Positions 51,184-62,860 of a DNA stretch of 64,000 nt are shown piece by piece. Numbering within the stretch: position 1 is the first letter of the stretch; each line of letters starts with the position of its first letter. The stretch is from the NCBI GenBank assembly GCA_936432065.2, contig OW386285.2, positions 367,227,249 through 367,291,248 of the forward strand. The letters are read 5' to 3'. A program made the translations under genes and the position numbers. Under the pieces are notes generated by a model, which made no database searches, was not told the origin of the DNA, and was given only the letters and a program-made list of their open reading frames with translations. The stretch is from Rutpela maculata (Eukaryota > Arthropoda > Insecta > Coleoptera > Cerambycidae).

Positions 51184-51191
51184 AATATCCC

Positions 51192-51940
51192 CCAAAGCAC
51201 TGCTATGAACTGGTAACGAAATTTACTAAAATTATTTTCAAAAACACATTACTAAATAAAGAAATATAAAGTAATTATCCAATTATATCTTCATCCCGAC
51301 AGTATTCGACTGCGGTGCCTCTAATTGCGGTCCTGGGTTAAACAATACACTCACAAGTTTACGCCCACGCGCCACGTCAGATAGTTGACATGGAATCGCC
51401 GGTATCTTCTCTCTTACTTAATGTAAAAGTGGAGTAAAGACGGGAGATCTATTTTCCGCCTATTCATTCCTCTCACCCCTTTCGTAACGTCATAACTCCG
51501 CACACTATTAAGACTGCTTCAACTAATCTACATGAATGAATTGGTCAGAACATGCCAATATATTATCAAACCGTTTAAATTCAGCAAATTATGCACTATA
51601 TAATATTCGGGGCTTTGTTTCATAGTCAATATGTTTTACTATACAAATGTTCAGAGTCGGCTAATTTTTTGGGGCCCCCATTATTCAGTTACTTGTAATT
51701 CAAAAAAAAGTTATACGTACAATCAGTAAAGCCGACTATAATGATCATTGTAAACCATTATTTATAAATCTAAAAATCATGACTATTTTATCTTTGTATT
51801 TATATAATTTATGTGTTTTTGTTTACGAGAATATTAATAAATTTTCCAAAAATAGAGATCTTACTACATCTACAATGAATACAAGAAACAATGATACCCT
51901 ATAGTAATACCTCCACACTCTACATCTTCATACTAGTGGA
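51192..51940. other. Non-coding sequence
   Basis: No gene recognised. A 'TTTTTTGGGGCCCCC' patch near 51670 resembles other hAT-type ends, but no complete element is visible. Confidence 0.4.
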
Positions 51941-52583
51941 GTAAAAAACAGGGGAAAAGTCGCTTCCTTCTCGAGTTTTTTTTTTTAATCTTAGAACAAA
52001 TCTAGATATATACCATTTCGTTAAGTAGGTCGATGTTCATTAGAAATCATGAAATACGACATTTTTTAGTGGTCACGGACATTGTTATTTTTAAAAAGGT
52101 GTGAAATTTTTTTTTTTTTTTAATCATGTTTTTTTGAACATCTAATGCCATAACTTAAAAACGAATGGAGCTATCCTCATGAACTTTTTTTTGTTATAAA
52201 ACACACACTTAAGTGCTTTTATCTGTGTATAGTATTGTTAACTAAAACATTTTTAAGTTTGTTAAAAACTTAGATAACCTTGAAAGTTCAGAAAATACGC
52301 AGTCAAATTTTCACTAAGCTACAAACTTTTTTGTTTTTGGAAATTTTGTATAACATGCTGCGAAGAAAATAAAGCCAAAAGACCAAAAAAGTTTTTGATA
52401 GCATAAATTTTATTGTGTCTTTTACAGTTTAGGTACAGTGATTTTTTTTAGAGCGCGCGAATTGCAGAAATTGAATATTAATACGTCCGCGTCCACTAAA
52501 ACTAACTAGTCTCAGGGCGGTGTACTATTAACGTTATTCGTTTTCGTCGAAGGTCAAATTATAAAACCGCTGCCCAAGGAATC

Positions 52584-53240
52584 ACTACTTCCACATCCAG
52601 ATCTTCTATCCAAGTCTCTCAGAACGAAAAAAATTTGAATGTGGAAATCATTTTTTATGGAACTTTAATAATATAATATTTGAAATCGTCTACCCCAAAA
52701 ACCTATAAAACGATATGCCACATCGGTAGTGAGGCTGAAGGTGGTGGAATAAAGTAAGTAGTAGTGGTGGATAAAGTAAAAAAAAATTGAGGCCTTTGGT
52801 TCTTCACTAAATGACAATTTTATTTTTTTCGCCCCCTTGAATAATGGAATAATGGGGTGGGAGTTAGTAATGTGGGTGGTTAGTGCCAAAAAAAAATGTT
52901 GAGAGCTTAGCTTCTCTTATATATACTAAATACCAGTTTTATGGACTCTTACTTGCTTGATTTGTCTATTTACCTCCATTTACCCCCAACTCTTTTACGG
53001 AATAATCTAGTTCCAGATCTCGTTAAAATACATGGTACGTGTACCAAATTTCAAGTCAATAACTTAAACGGTTCTAGAGTAATCGTGCGCACAAAAAAGT
53101 TACAGACAGACCGACAGACAGAATTTTTTTTGCTCAAACTTAAAATCTCGACGTTTCATGACATTCTAAGCCTATTTGGATAATACAAATTTTCAAAAAT
53201 ATTTTTGTCCATACTATATTTCCACTGAATGTGGAAGTAA
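52584..53240 (+). mobile_element. ACTTCCACATCCAG family, copy 4
   Basis: The start ACTACTTCCACATCCAG and end TTCCACTGAATGTGGAAGT are both present, about 657 bp. Internal order is as in copy 1, with a shorter GACA tract. Confidence 0.75.
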
Positions 53241-53545
53241 AATGTGTAACGATATTCTTTCTCTTATTACCACTTGTATTATATTGTAGAACGTATGGTC
53301 ATTGTGCGAATTGTGCGTGGATTATCTACTTAAAAAATATTTAAGATAAATAAGCAATCTAAGTTTCATTGTAAAATGGAATGAATTTTATGTGGCGTAG
53401 TAATAGAGGAAAACGATAAACTTGTGCACAAGCCATGGAAACAGAGTTTAGAGACTATAATTAGCAAATTAAAAAAGACTTAATTTAGGATGTTTTTTTC
53501 TTTTTTGTTACCTAATTTAGGCGAAAATAACACGTTTACTCAATT

Positions 53546-53828
53546 CACAGGTCTACAAAAAAAAAAAATTCTACCTATCATGCCTTAAGTATTTTTGTGT
53601 GCTGAATCCGAATTTTCAATTAAAAAAATTTTCTACCGCGTAGATTTCGAGTAAATTCCGGTTTTTATTGTCAAAAAAACCGTATTTTGACGATAAAAAC
53701 CGGGATTTACTCGAAATCTACGCCGTAAAAATTTTTTTTAATTGAAAATTCGGATTCAGCATACAAAAATACATAAGAAATGATAGATTTAGTCATTGGA
53801 ACAGAATTTCTTTTTTTGTAGACCTGTG
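53546..53828. mobile_element. Foldback MITE, CACAGGTCTACAAAAA ends, copy 1
   Basis: 283-bp near-perfect palindrome with CACAGGTCTACAAAAA at the left and its inverse at the right. The centre lies around CGTATTTTGACG. It contains the GCTGAATCCGAATTTTC word. Confidence 0.8.
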
Positions 53829-53846
53829 TACAAAGTGCACCTGTGC

Positions 53847-54117
53847 CACAGATCTACAAGAAAAAAGTTCTGTTCCAAGGGCTAAACTTATCATTCCTTA
53901 TGTATTTTTGTGTGCTGAATCCGAATTTTCAATTTAAAATTTTTTTTACCGCGTAGATTTCGAGTAAATCCCGGTTTTTATCGTCAAAATACGATTTTTT
54001 TGATAATGTTTGACGTTTGCTCGAAATCTAAGTGGAAAATTCGGATTCAGCATACAAAAATACTTAAGGCATGATAGATTTAGTCCTTGGAGTAGATTTT
54101 TTTTTTGTCGACCTGTG
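53847..54117. mobile_element. Foldback MITE, same family, copy 2
   Basis: 271 bp, 18 bases downstream of copy 1 and in the same arrangement, more diverged at its centre. Ends are CACAGATCTACAAG and GTCGACCTGTG. Confidence 0.75.
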
Positions 54118-55140
54118 CTATTGTGTGGATCTAGGGTAAAAATGCAATGCATGGGAGTTTCGGATAGGGACTCTGACAGAGGAAATGTCGGATGCAAATA
54201 TTAAGATTGCCACGCGCTTTAAGAAACTGTCTTTTTTATTTTGCTCCAATAATAACGCAAAAAAAGGAAAACTCGATAGTTTACTTTTTATCAAAACACT
54301 CCAAAATTGTTACTTTTCCTAAACTTCTGTTTATGGGATTTTATTAACCCCCTAGTTGCGCAACATTTTTTCCATTTTACTATAGTATTATTTTTCACCG
54401 TTTCCGAGATCCCAATGCAATGCATACTCCATTTAAGATTTTTAATTCCTTTTTGCCTTCAACCTTAGTCCTTAATGTGTCACTGGAAAAAATAACTTAT
54501 CCTAAAACGTGATAAAACAGTCCTAAACATAAAAAAATAATAATGAAAAGTTCCGTTACATACAATACATAATCATTATTATTCTAAGTACGGCGCGCGT
54601 ACGCTTCGACAATTCCTCCATACTAAAAAATTCGTAACTAGCAAACTATTGCTAATAATGAAAATATTTTTTTTCTAAAAACTTTTTTAGTCTATTGACT
54701 TCATTTTCTTCACAGCATGTTACACAAAATTTTCAAAAACAAAAAATTTCCTCGCTTAGTGAAAATTTGATGGCGTATTCTCTAAACTTTCAGGGTCATC
54801 TACGTTTTTGGCATGTTTACATTTTTTTTATTAGCAATTCTATGAATAGAGAGAAGCGCTTAAGTGTGTGTTTTATAACAAAAAAAAGTTCACATCGATA
54901 GCTCAATTCATTTTTGAGATATGGCAATGGATGTACAAAAAAACATGATTTAAAAAAAAATTAAATTTTACACTTTTTTTTTAAATAAGAATATCTGTGA
55001 AAACTAAAAAATGTCGTATTTTGTGTTTTTATATGTAAAATGATGTTGTTGGTAATACCCACTGAGTCTGATCTTGTTCTAAGCTCATAAAAAAAAACGA
55101 CACAATTTTATCTCTTTTTCGCTCCACTATACGAAAAAGG

Positions 55141-56094
55141 TCCATATTTTATGGGTATAAAAGCTTTACCTATAATAAAGCTTCCCAATAAATATAAAAA
55201 GCGTACTGTAGAAAATAAATATAAAACAGACATTGAACAGTTCTTTACAAGCAAGCTATAGCTTAAATGAATATTTTACAGATATTATTTAGTTAATATT
55301 TTGTACTCTTATTGTCTTATACAGTGTCCGCCAAAAAGTCTGCACCATATGGGAAACTCTGTTGTTATTGACTTTCTGAAAAATTTTATTTTTGATAAAA
55401 GTTAGTACATGTTCTCAAACGAAAAAGGGGCAGCACAAATGTGTGTTAGTCCTGGCGCTTAGGTCGGGAAATTAATTTTTTTGAAATTGTCTCAAGCGTA
55501 AGCTACCTTTATTTTTGAAGATATTGAAAAATGTTATTTAAAGAAGTTGTTTATTATGCGAAGATATATCCAGATATCAAATTTGGTTGTTCCATGTGTA
55601 GATGCTAAATAAAAAAGTCACTGAAATTGGTAAAATAAATTTTTGAAAAAAAATTGTACCGCCTCAAAAAAGGTCGCTAAAATTTATGAAATAAAATTTC
55701 ACCGTCGCGTCGCGGCGCACAGTTAATTGAACTTTATACCTAACATCAGTATTGAGGTCGGTGTAAAAATAAATAAATAGCGAATTCAAACCTATTTTTA
55801 ACTGACTTCAATATCGATAGGCAATAAAGTTCAATAAGTAACTGGGCGACAACGGTGAAATTTTGTTTCATAATTTTTACCGGACCTCTTTGAAGTTAAT
55901 CTTTTTTTTTTTCAAAATTTTTTTCATACGTTAGCAGTTACCAGGCGGACTACCGGAAAATTCCCCGCGCGGGACCCCGTACGGTGTGGTCAATTCTAAG
56001 TGGGTTATTTATATTTTAAAGAAAAAAGTCTGTTCCTAATTTTTCTCCTCAGTATTATTCAATAGAAACCAGAATTTCGATATGAATATAGCGG
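55141..56094. other. Non-coding sequence
   Basis: An ACAGTGTCCGCCAAAAAGTC motif at 55321 may be an element end. An imperfect inverted pair lies at 55660-55900 (AGGTCGCTAAAATTTATGAA with its inverse-like TTCATAATTTTTACCGGACC). No gene. Confidence 0.4.
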
Positions 56095-56415
56095 ATGTCA
56101 AACGAGATCACTTTCCGGTCGTCATTTCTTCATTTTTTTAACGGATGTAGATGAAATAAGGCACGTGTCACATGTTACCAAAACGACATTTTTTGACCCA
56201 TCTGTCAAGTTTCTACGACTCGTGGTTTCATAGGTTGATTGTTAAACCTGACACCCTGTATATTTTTGCATTTTTGGAATTTAGTAGTCATTCTGCATAT
56301 GACTGTGCTAATTTTATTACTTTTTTGCAGCGAATTTCAATTTTCAAACTGTGTACCATCTCGATCCGTTAAAAAATAAAGAAATAGCGACCGGAAAGTG
56401 ATCTCGTTGACACCC
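56095..56415. mobile_element. Small foldback element
   Basis: AACGAGATCACTTTCCGGTC at the left and GACCGGAAAGTGATCTCGTT-type sequence at the right are inverted, about 320 bp apart. The arms extend to AACGGA/TCCGTT. No target duplication was identified. Confidence 0.65.
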
Positions 56416-56487
56416 AGTATATCAAAGTGTGTCAAATATATATATAAAAAAAGAGTGAATAAAAATAAATCAGAGTTAAATATTATG

Positions 56488-56490
<3 letters not shown>

Positions 56491-56522
<32 letters not shown>
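56491..56522. repeat. (TA)n microsatellite
   Basis: About 16 uninterrupted TA units. Confidence 0.9.
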
Positions 56523-56525
<3 letters not shown>

Positions 56526-56892
56526 CGTTAACAGCTATTAATTTATTTTTTTTTAATTATATAGAATTATCATTTGCAATTTAGTTTTAATTTATATATT
56601 CTTAACTGAAACATTTTGTACTAATCAGGTATATTAAAAACCAGCCTCAGTCTGATCCACTTGGCTCAGAGGGTTCTTCCATTCAAATTTTTAAATAATT
56701 TTGCAGAAGTGGCTAAATACCCAATACTAAAAAATAGTAAGAAATAAATCGTAAGACTTTAATTCAGCTACTTTACATTTACAACTCAATAATAAATTTT
56801 TGTTTTACAAGTACATGACAATATAATGTTATCGTACCATATGTTTTACTGCTGGTAACGGCTTAGTTTTTTCTTATAAAATGTTATCAACT
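56523..56892. other. Non-coding sequence
   Basis: AT-rich; nothing recognised. Confidence 0.4.
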
Positions 56893-56900
56893 ATTGATGG

Positions 56901-57100
56901 CAGTGGCAGAGCAAGGAGTCGTAGGGCACTTGTGCAGAAAAGTGAGCCCCTTGGGTACATTTGAAATATTTGTTCAATGAAAAAATGTAGCACACAAGAA
57001 CGGGAAAAATGTAGGCCACAATTTAAGAGAGGCCCCGCCCCCTTGCAGGTTTGGGCCCTTGTGCACTGTACAACTATGCTATGCCATAGCCCCGCCACTG
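56901..57100. mobile_element. hAT-type MITE, CAGTGGCAG ends
   Basis: 200 bp with CAGTGGCAGAGC and the inverse-type GCCCCGCCACTG. The flanks ATTGATGG and ATTGATAT match at 6 of 8. An inverse, truncated relative is at 5359-5530. Confidence 0.7.
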
Positions 57101-57108
57101 ATTGATAT

Positions 57109-57404
57109 ATTTGTTTGAATTAAGAGGCCAAATATAAAAATAATGCTGGAATATATAATATATATACATCTCAGAAAATTAGAAAAAATATTACATTATG
57201 ACATTAAAATTAACTCCTCAATACCAATTTATCGTTTCCTTTAAACATTATTTTGACGTGTTTTTTACAAGCTTTTATTTAACCTCTAGCGGATTACATG
57301 CAACAAATCTCTCAAAAATTCTATGCATTTAAACTGGGTGATAGTCGCCTAACAAACAACATTACCCAGATCAGAGAGCATAATGCCTCCTTTACGCTCT
57401 TTTT
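57109..57404. other. Non-coding sequence
   Basis: Nothing recognised. Confidence 0.4.
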
Positions 57405-58717
57405 ACGCTCTTTTCACACTATACGGTTTTGATCGTACGGTAAAGAACCGTACGGCTTTTTGTCGTGACATTGTTGTTTTCACATTGCACGGTTTTTCGC
57501 CGTTGTAAGCTCAACATTTTCATTTCATTTGTAATAATAAGACAATTATACGACAATTTCATGTCCTGATTTTTTGTTCTTTAATAAGTGTTAAATATTC
57601 TTACCAAACACATTTTTATTTTTTCTTCCATGGAATCAAAATCTTGTTTCAGTTCTAAGCAAACTTTCAGGCTTTCTTGTGGCAATTCGATCTTTATAAA
57701 CATTAAAAGTTTTGTCCTATAGCACAGGCCTACTTTGAACCAAGGTTATCAAAACTTCCGCATCAATTTCATCCATTTCCCAAAAGTTAATAATTAATAA
57801 TTCAACAAAACAATGTAGCTGCCGTACGGCTCAGTACCGTTGAATGTGAAAGCACGCATTTAGTTATGTATACCACTGAGTCAAAGGTGCCGTACGGCAG
57901 CCGTCGAATCCAGTGGCAAGGGACGGCTGCTGCACGGCACGGCACCGGCGTTTTGCCGTCATCGTATAATGTGAAAGGTCCCATGCTTTTCTTCACTCCA
58001 CTAAAAGAATGCGGCCGCACGGCTTTTTACCGTACGATCAAAACCGTGTAGTGTGAAAAGAGCGTTACACTACACGGTTTTGATCGTACGGTAAAAAGCC
58101 GTGCGGCCGCATTCTTTTAGTGGAGTGAAGAAAAGCATGGGACCTTTCACATTATACGATGACGGCAAAACGCCGGTGACGTGCCGTGCAGCAGCCGTCC
58201 CTTGCCACTGGATTCGACGGCTGCCGTACGGCACCTTTGACTCAGTGGTCTACATAACTAAATGCGTGCTTTCACATTCAACGGTTTTGAGCCGTACGGC
58301 AGCTACATTGTTTTGTTGAATTATTAATTATTAACTTTTGGGAAATGGATGAAATTGATGCGGAAGTTTTGATAACCTTGATTCAAAGTAGGCCTGTGCT
58401 ATAGGACAAAACTTTTAATGTTTATAAAGATCGAATTGCCACAAGAAAGCCTGGAAGTTTGCTTAGAACTGAAACAAGATTTTGATTCGATGGAAGAAAA
58501 AATAAAAATGCGTTTGGTAAGAATATTTAACACTTATTAAAGAACAAAAAATCAGGACATGAAATTGTCGTATAATTGTCTTATTATTTCAAATGAAATG
58601 AAAATGTTGAGCTTACAACGGCGAAAAACCGTGCAATTTGAAAACAACAATGTCACGACAAAAAGCCGTACGGTTCTTTACCGTACGATCAAAACCGTAT
58701 AGTGTGAAAAGAGCGTT
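57405..58717. mobile_element. Two head-to-head copies of a 0.65-kb TIR element forming a giant palindrome
   Basis: The unit at 57405-58065 starts ACGCTCTTTTCACACTATAC and ends with the inverse GTAGTGTGAAAAGAGCGTT. The next unit starts ACACTACACGG at 58067 and is its near-perfect inverse up to GTGAAAAGAGCGTTA at about 58717. The element is unusually rich in CCGTACGG-type words. Arms differ at only scattered bases, so the pair is young. Mirror open frames in both arms are spurious. Confidence 0.85.
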
Positions 58718-59133
58718 AGAATAAAACACACCTTTCCTTACCAGGTGTTGCCTATCTATCTTCGGGCGATCTATCTAGCTCTACATTCTCTCTCTAACCC
58801 TTCATTAAAGATTACATTCATTCCCTATTTTCTGTTCTGTCCTCTTTTCCTTTCTTTATCATTGTTCTAAGTTCTAAATTATAATTATTTATTTTATCTT
58901 AACTTCTACATTTGATAACATTTTAAACTATACATTAAGCGGCTTGGCATCCGCTTCATTCAGTAACGACCATTTTCTGAAGCGGGTTTTTGGTTTGGTT
59001 CTTTTTCCTGTATTAGCATATCATAATTTAAAACAGTGCACTTTACTTCCAGTTAATATAGGGTGACCACACGTACGGTAATTCGCTGTATTTTCGGAAT
59101 TTTAATGGCATGAATTAGTACAGTAACTAAGTT
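58718..59133. other. Non-coding sequence
   Basis: Nothing recognised. Confidence 0.4.
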
Positions 59134-60698
59134 ATAGGGGGTGGATACCACCCCCTCCCAGGGGGTGACACTTAAAAAATATATATACTTATTGGAGCTG
59201 AAATAGAATCAAATTATAAGAAGAAAAGGTTCCATGCAATTTTTCACATAAATTGATAGTTTTTAAGTTATAACGACTTCAAAATTGCGATTTTAGCTTA
59301 AAAAAAAGGTATTCCCAAACGGCTTTCGGCAAGTATCTCGAAAGGAATTACTTTATCGAAAAAATGTTACAGACCAATTACAGAAAGTATAAACTGGGAA
59401 TTAATTATATTTTTTGTTTATTGATGTAGGATTCATAATTTCGGAGATATTTAAGTTTATATTTGGTATCCAAGTGTTTCGAAATTACCTTTAAAGTTTA
59501 AAATGCATTTTTTTCTAAAGCAAGTGCTTTAAATGAGCAAAAAAATTTGAGCATCTAGGTAATGCTACATCTTAACGAAAAACTGTATTTGAGATCATTT
59601 TTTTAAATTACTGGCTAATTAGAGTAACAAAATGGCGACCTCTTTATATAAAAAAAATACAAATACGCACATTTTTCCGTCATAACTTCTTTATTTCCTA
59701 TGCTACAGGATTCTTTATTTCCTATGCTACAGGAACGAGCAAAAAATAATTTGAAAGCACAATTAATTTCTGTAATTTCATTTCTTAGCATGCGTGACGT
59801 AGGTGTCACAATTTCTGAGATATTTAACATTTAAACTTCATTTTTCTTCTTCTAAACGTTCGGACGCCATTTGTAAATAAATAAACAAGCGAAATTCATT
59901 ATCAGTTTATGAGCTTTATTTTTGGTCTCTACTCATTTTTCAATAAAACTAATATTTATTGAGATATTTGGAAAAGGAAAATAAAATTACGTTTTGTCGA
60001 AAATACTTTTATAGTTTAAACTGTATTTTTTTTTCATAAAGCAAGTGTTGTATACAAACCAAAAAATTTGAGCATCTACGTCATGCTATATATTAATGAG
60101 AAACAGTGTTTGAAATTCCTTTTTTTTTAATTACCGGCTAATTACAGTAACAAAATGGCGACGTTGTTATTAAAAAAATGTGTAGACGCACATTTCTTCG
60201 GTCATAACTTCTTTGTTTTTTATTCTACAGAAACAAATAAAAAAACAGTTGAAAGCTTAATTAATAACCTATTATTCTACCTATTAGCATCCTTGACGTA
60301 GGTGTCACATTTTCTGAGATATTTAACTCTCACTCTAAATAATTATCTTATGAACACTTGGATGCCAAATGTAAACTTAAATATCTCCGAAATTATTAAT
60401 CCTACGTCAATAAACAAAAAATATAATTAATTCCCAGTTTGTACTTTCTGTAATTGGTCTGTAACATTTTTTTCATAAAGTAATACTTTTCGAGATACTT
60501 GATGAAAGCCGTTTGGAAATACCTTTTTTTTTAAGCTAAAAATCGCAATTTTGAAGTCATTATAACTTAAAAACTATCAATTTATGTGAAAAATTGCATA
60601 GAACCTTTTCTTCTTAAAATTCCATTCTACTTCAGCTCCAATAAATATATATATTTTGAAGTGGCACCCCCTGAGAGGGGGTGGCATGCACCCCCTAT
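59134..60698. mobile_element. 1.56-kb foldback with internal direct duplication
   Basis: TATAGGGGGTGG at the left and the inverse CACCCCCTATA at the right. Arms of about 290 bp share AAAAACTATCAATTTATGTG/inverse and GGTCTGTAACATTTTTT/inverse. The interior holds a direct repeat of about 300 bp (59530-59832 and 60060-60330: AAAAATTTGAGCATCTA, AACAAAATGGCGAC, CATAACTTCTTT, GACGTAGGTGTCACA). Confidence 0.75.
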
Positions 60699-60979
60699 AA
60701 ATTAGCAAGCCGCCGCACAATATAGAAAATTTTCTGTGAAGCATTTACTATTATACTGCCAAAAATGAACGAAATCCGTTCAATATGACATTATTCCGAA
60801 GTTTTGCATATTTTTTACCTCTAGGTACTGTACTAAATAGTATGAACACTATTGTAGTTTGGGGCGAGCGTAGAGGCGACTTCAATGTGAATGTCAGTCA
60901 ATATTCCGTTGAAGCAATGTCGAGCGCGGTTACCCATCTTGGGAAATACAGCGTTCTCGTCCCACCTTCTAGCGGCTTG

Positions 60980-61215
60980 TATATCAGTGTATATGCGGAA
61001 GCTACGTAATTTCAGACGAGGATTACGTAGTGGATATACCATCCTTCGGAGGGGATGTAAAGCAGGCGATCCCTCGTCTATTAAATGTTAGGCAAGGAAA
61101 AGATCCTTACTCTTCTTAAGGGAAGAGGTTCGGCAAAATTTCCAGGTTGGGGGTAGCTCGTCTCCTGGCGTCGGTGATAGGCCCTGATAGCGGAAATAGG
61201 CCGACGTTAAATAAA
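60980..61215 (+). repeat. Dispersed repeat, probable LINE 3' end, copy 2
   Basis: Colinear with 3751-3995 and in the same orientation. It ends GACGTTAAATAAATAGATTA, with A-rich sequence after. Confidence 0.55.
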
Positions 61216-62860
61216 TAGATTAAAATAAAACACTACTGTACAGCATGCTTGGACGTACAGGAAAACGTACAGCATTACGTTTGCCTGGAACAATATCATT
61301 TTTAATTTGGAAGTATTGGGATATATATTTTTTTTCAAAATTTTGAAATTAAGTCATGCTAGGAAAAAACAAAAAATACAAATGAATAGATCACGTATTT
61401 ATGAACAAAAAATGTGCTAACAAAATTTATCGCTAAAGCCACGGTTTTCCCAGAAAAAAATAGTTAAGTGTAACGTTATAACTCGGAGCGAGAGGTTGAA
61501 TACGCATGACTGTGACACCTGCGGATTGAATTACATGGCACTAAATCAGAATTTGTTCAATCTATATAAGTGTTGGTTCATTTAAAAGATGGAAATTGTA
61601 GCTTTCTGATGCTTTTTTGTTTTAAACAAAACAAGCAAAGGATGGATGGAAAAAATATACTTATATATATTATCACGCCCGACTCAATCGTCACAATAAA
61701 CAATATAGAAAAAATAAAAGCTCTTCAAAAAAATTCTTTATTCATTGAGAACTGTTGAAAAGCATGTACACTTCATGATTATTATGGTTTATTAAGTTGT
61801 AGTAACGTGAATTAAAAAAAAATACATTTCAAATCATTTTAATTTAATTGCTTGATGATTTTCTTGATAAATATATATATTGGAGGCTGTAACTTGCCGA
61901 GAAATTGACCCATTGGAAAAAATAAAATATCACTATTTCGGAAAAAATGTATACTTTTCGAATGTTCAAACACAAATTCGTTTACTTTTATGCATTTTTT
62001 CGAAAATATGATTAATCATATCATGATAAGAAATTGCGATTGTCACGATCTTATCTTTATAACTATGAAAATATCTTTGATTGTTTTGAATATAAATTCT
62101 GGAACTTTTCCAATACATTAACAAATATATAAGGAACTCAATGGATATAGCTGAAATGTGGATAGGTGTATCTGTAATAAATACAATACAGTAAAGGCAC
62201 GTAAAAATTCATGCGAGCGATTCAGCGGCTATGTGCGGTGTCTGTGTATGAGTTCATAATTATATATTTTCCCTCCAAACTCACTATTTATCCTCTTAGT
62301 CACTAAGAAAAATGTTAAAAATGTGTAATCAGAAAGAAAAAAAAGCTTTATTTTACTTGTCAGAACTGCTAAGAATTTTTAGAGGTTCCGTAGTATTAGT
62401 TTAGTCAAAATATCGATAAAAAGCTCTCTGTAATAATTTTAGAAGCATTTCATATTACTTTTTGGCAAATGGTCTTTCCCCTATTCCGACCCCGCTGAAT
62501 CCGAATCTGCCGGTTGCCAGACCGAAATCCCGACCGGAAGTGAGATATTCAAGATGGCGGTCAATATGGCGCCGAAACCCGAAATCGGTGCTGTAAAGCC
62601 CCCCTTGGACACAGGAAGGCGCCCAAAACGTGTAATTGTATGTTTTTGAGTACGGGGAATTCAAAAATACACTTAAAAAAAAACATTGGTCAAGTTTTCT
62701 ACTCAAAAATTGGAAAAAAAGTTAAATCTTTACCAATAGTACAGTAAGTGAAGGTTTTAAATCTCAGCCCGAAAACGATGTAATGCATTTCCATTTCATA
62801 AAGTATGTACATAAGAATCTATATTGTCATTTCTCTCGCTTTTTGGTTAGGGGTGGTTCC
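61216..62860. other. Non-coding sequence
   Basis: AT-rich. A GCTGAATCCGAATCTGCCGG word at 62500 recalls the foldback families at 11461 and 53546, but I see no element boundaries. No gene. Confidence 0.4.

Larger units (their letters stand above)
51941..55140. mobile_element. Composite foldback with three nested elements
   Basis: The arm at about 51941-52385 matches 54695-55140 in inverse. The shared parts are AAATACGACATTTTTTAG / its inverse near 55010, TTATAAAACACACACTTAAG / CTTAAGTGTGTGTTTTATAA, and CATGTTA...CAAAAACAAAAAA on either side. Between the arms lie an ACTTCCACATCCAG-family copy (52584-53240) and two MITEs (53546 and 53847). Confidence 0.7.

Noticed and set aside
57802..58319. 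Mirror-image 72-codon frames
   Set aside because: They arise from the giant palindrome and occur once per arm; no recognisable domain.
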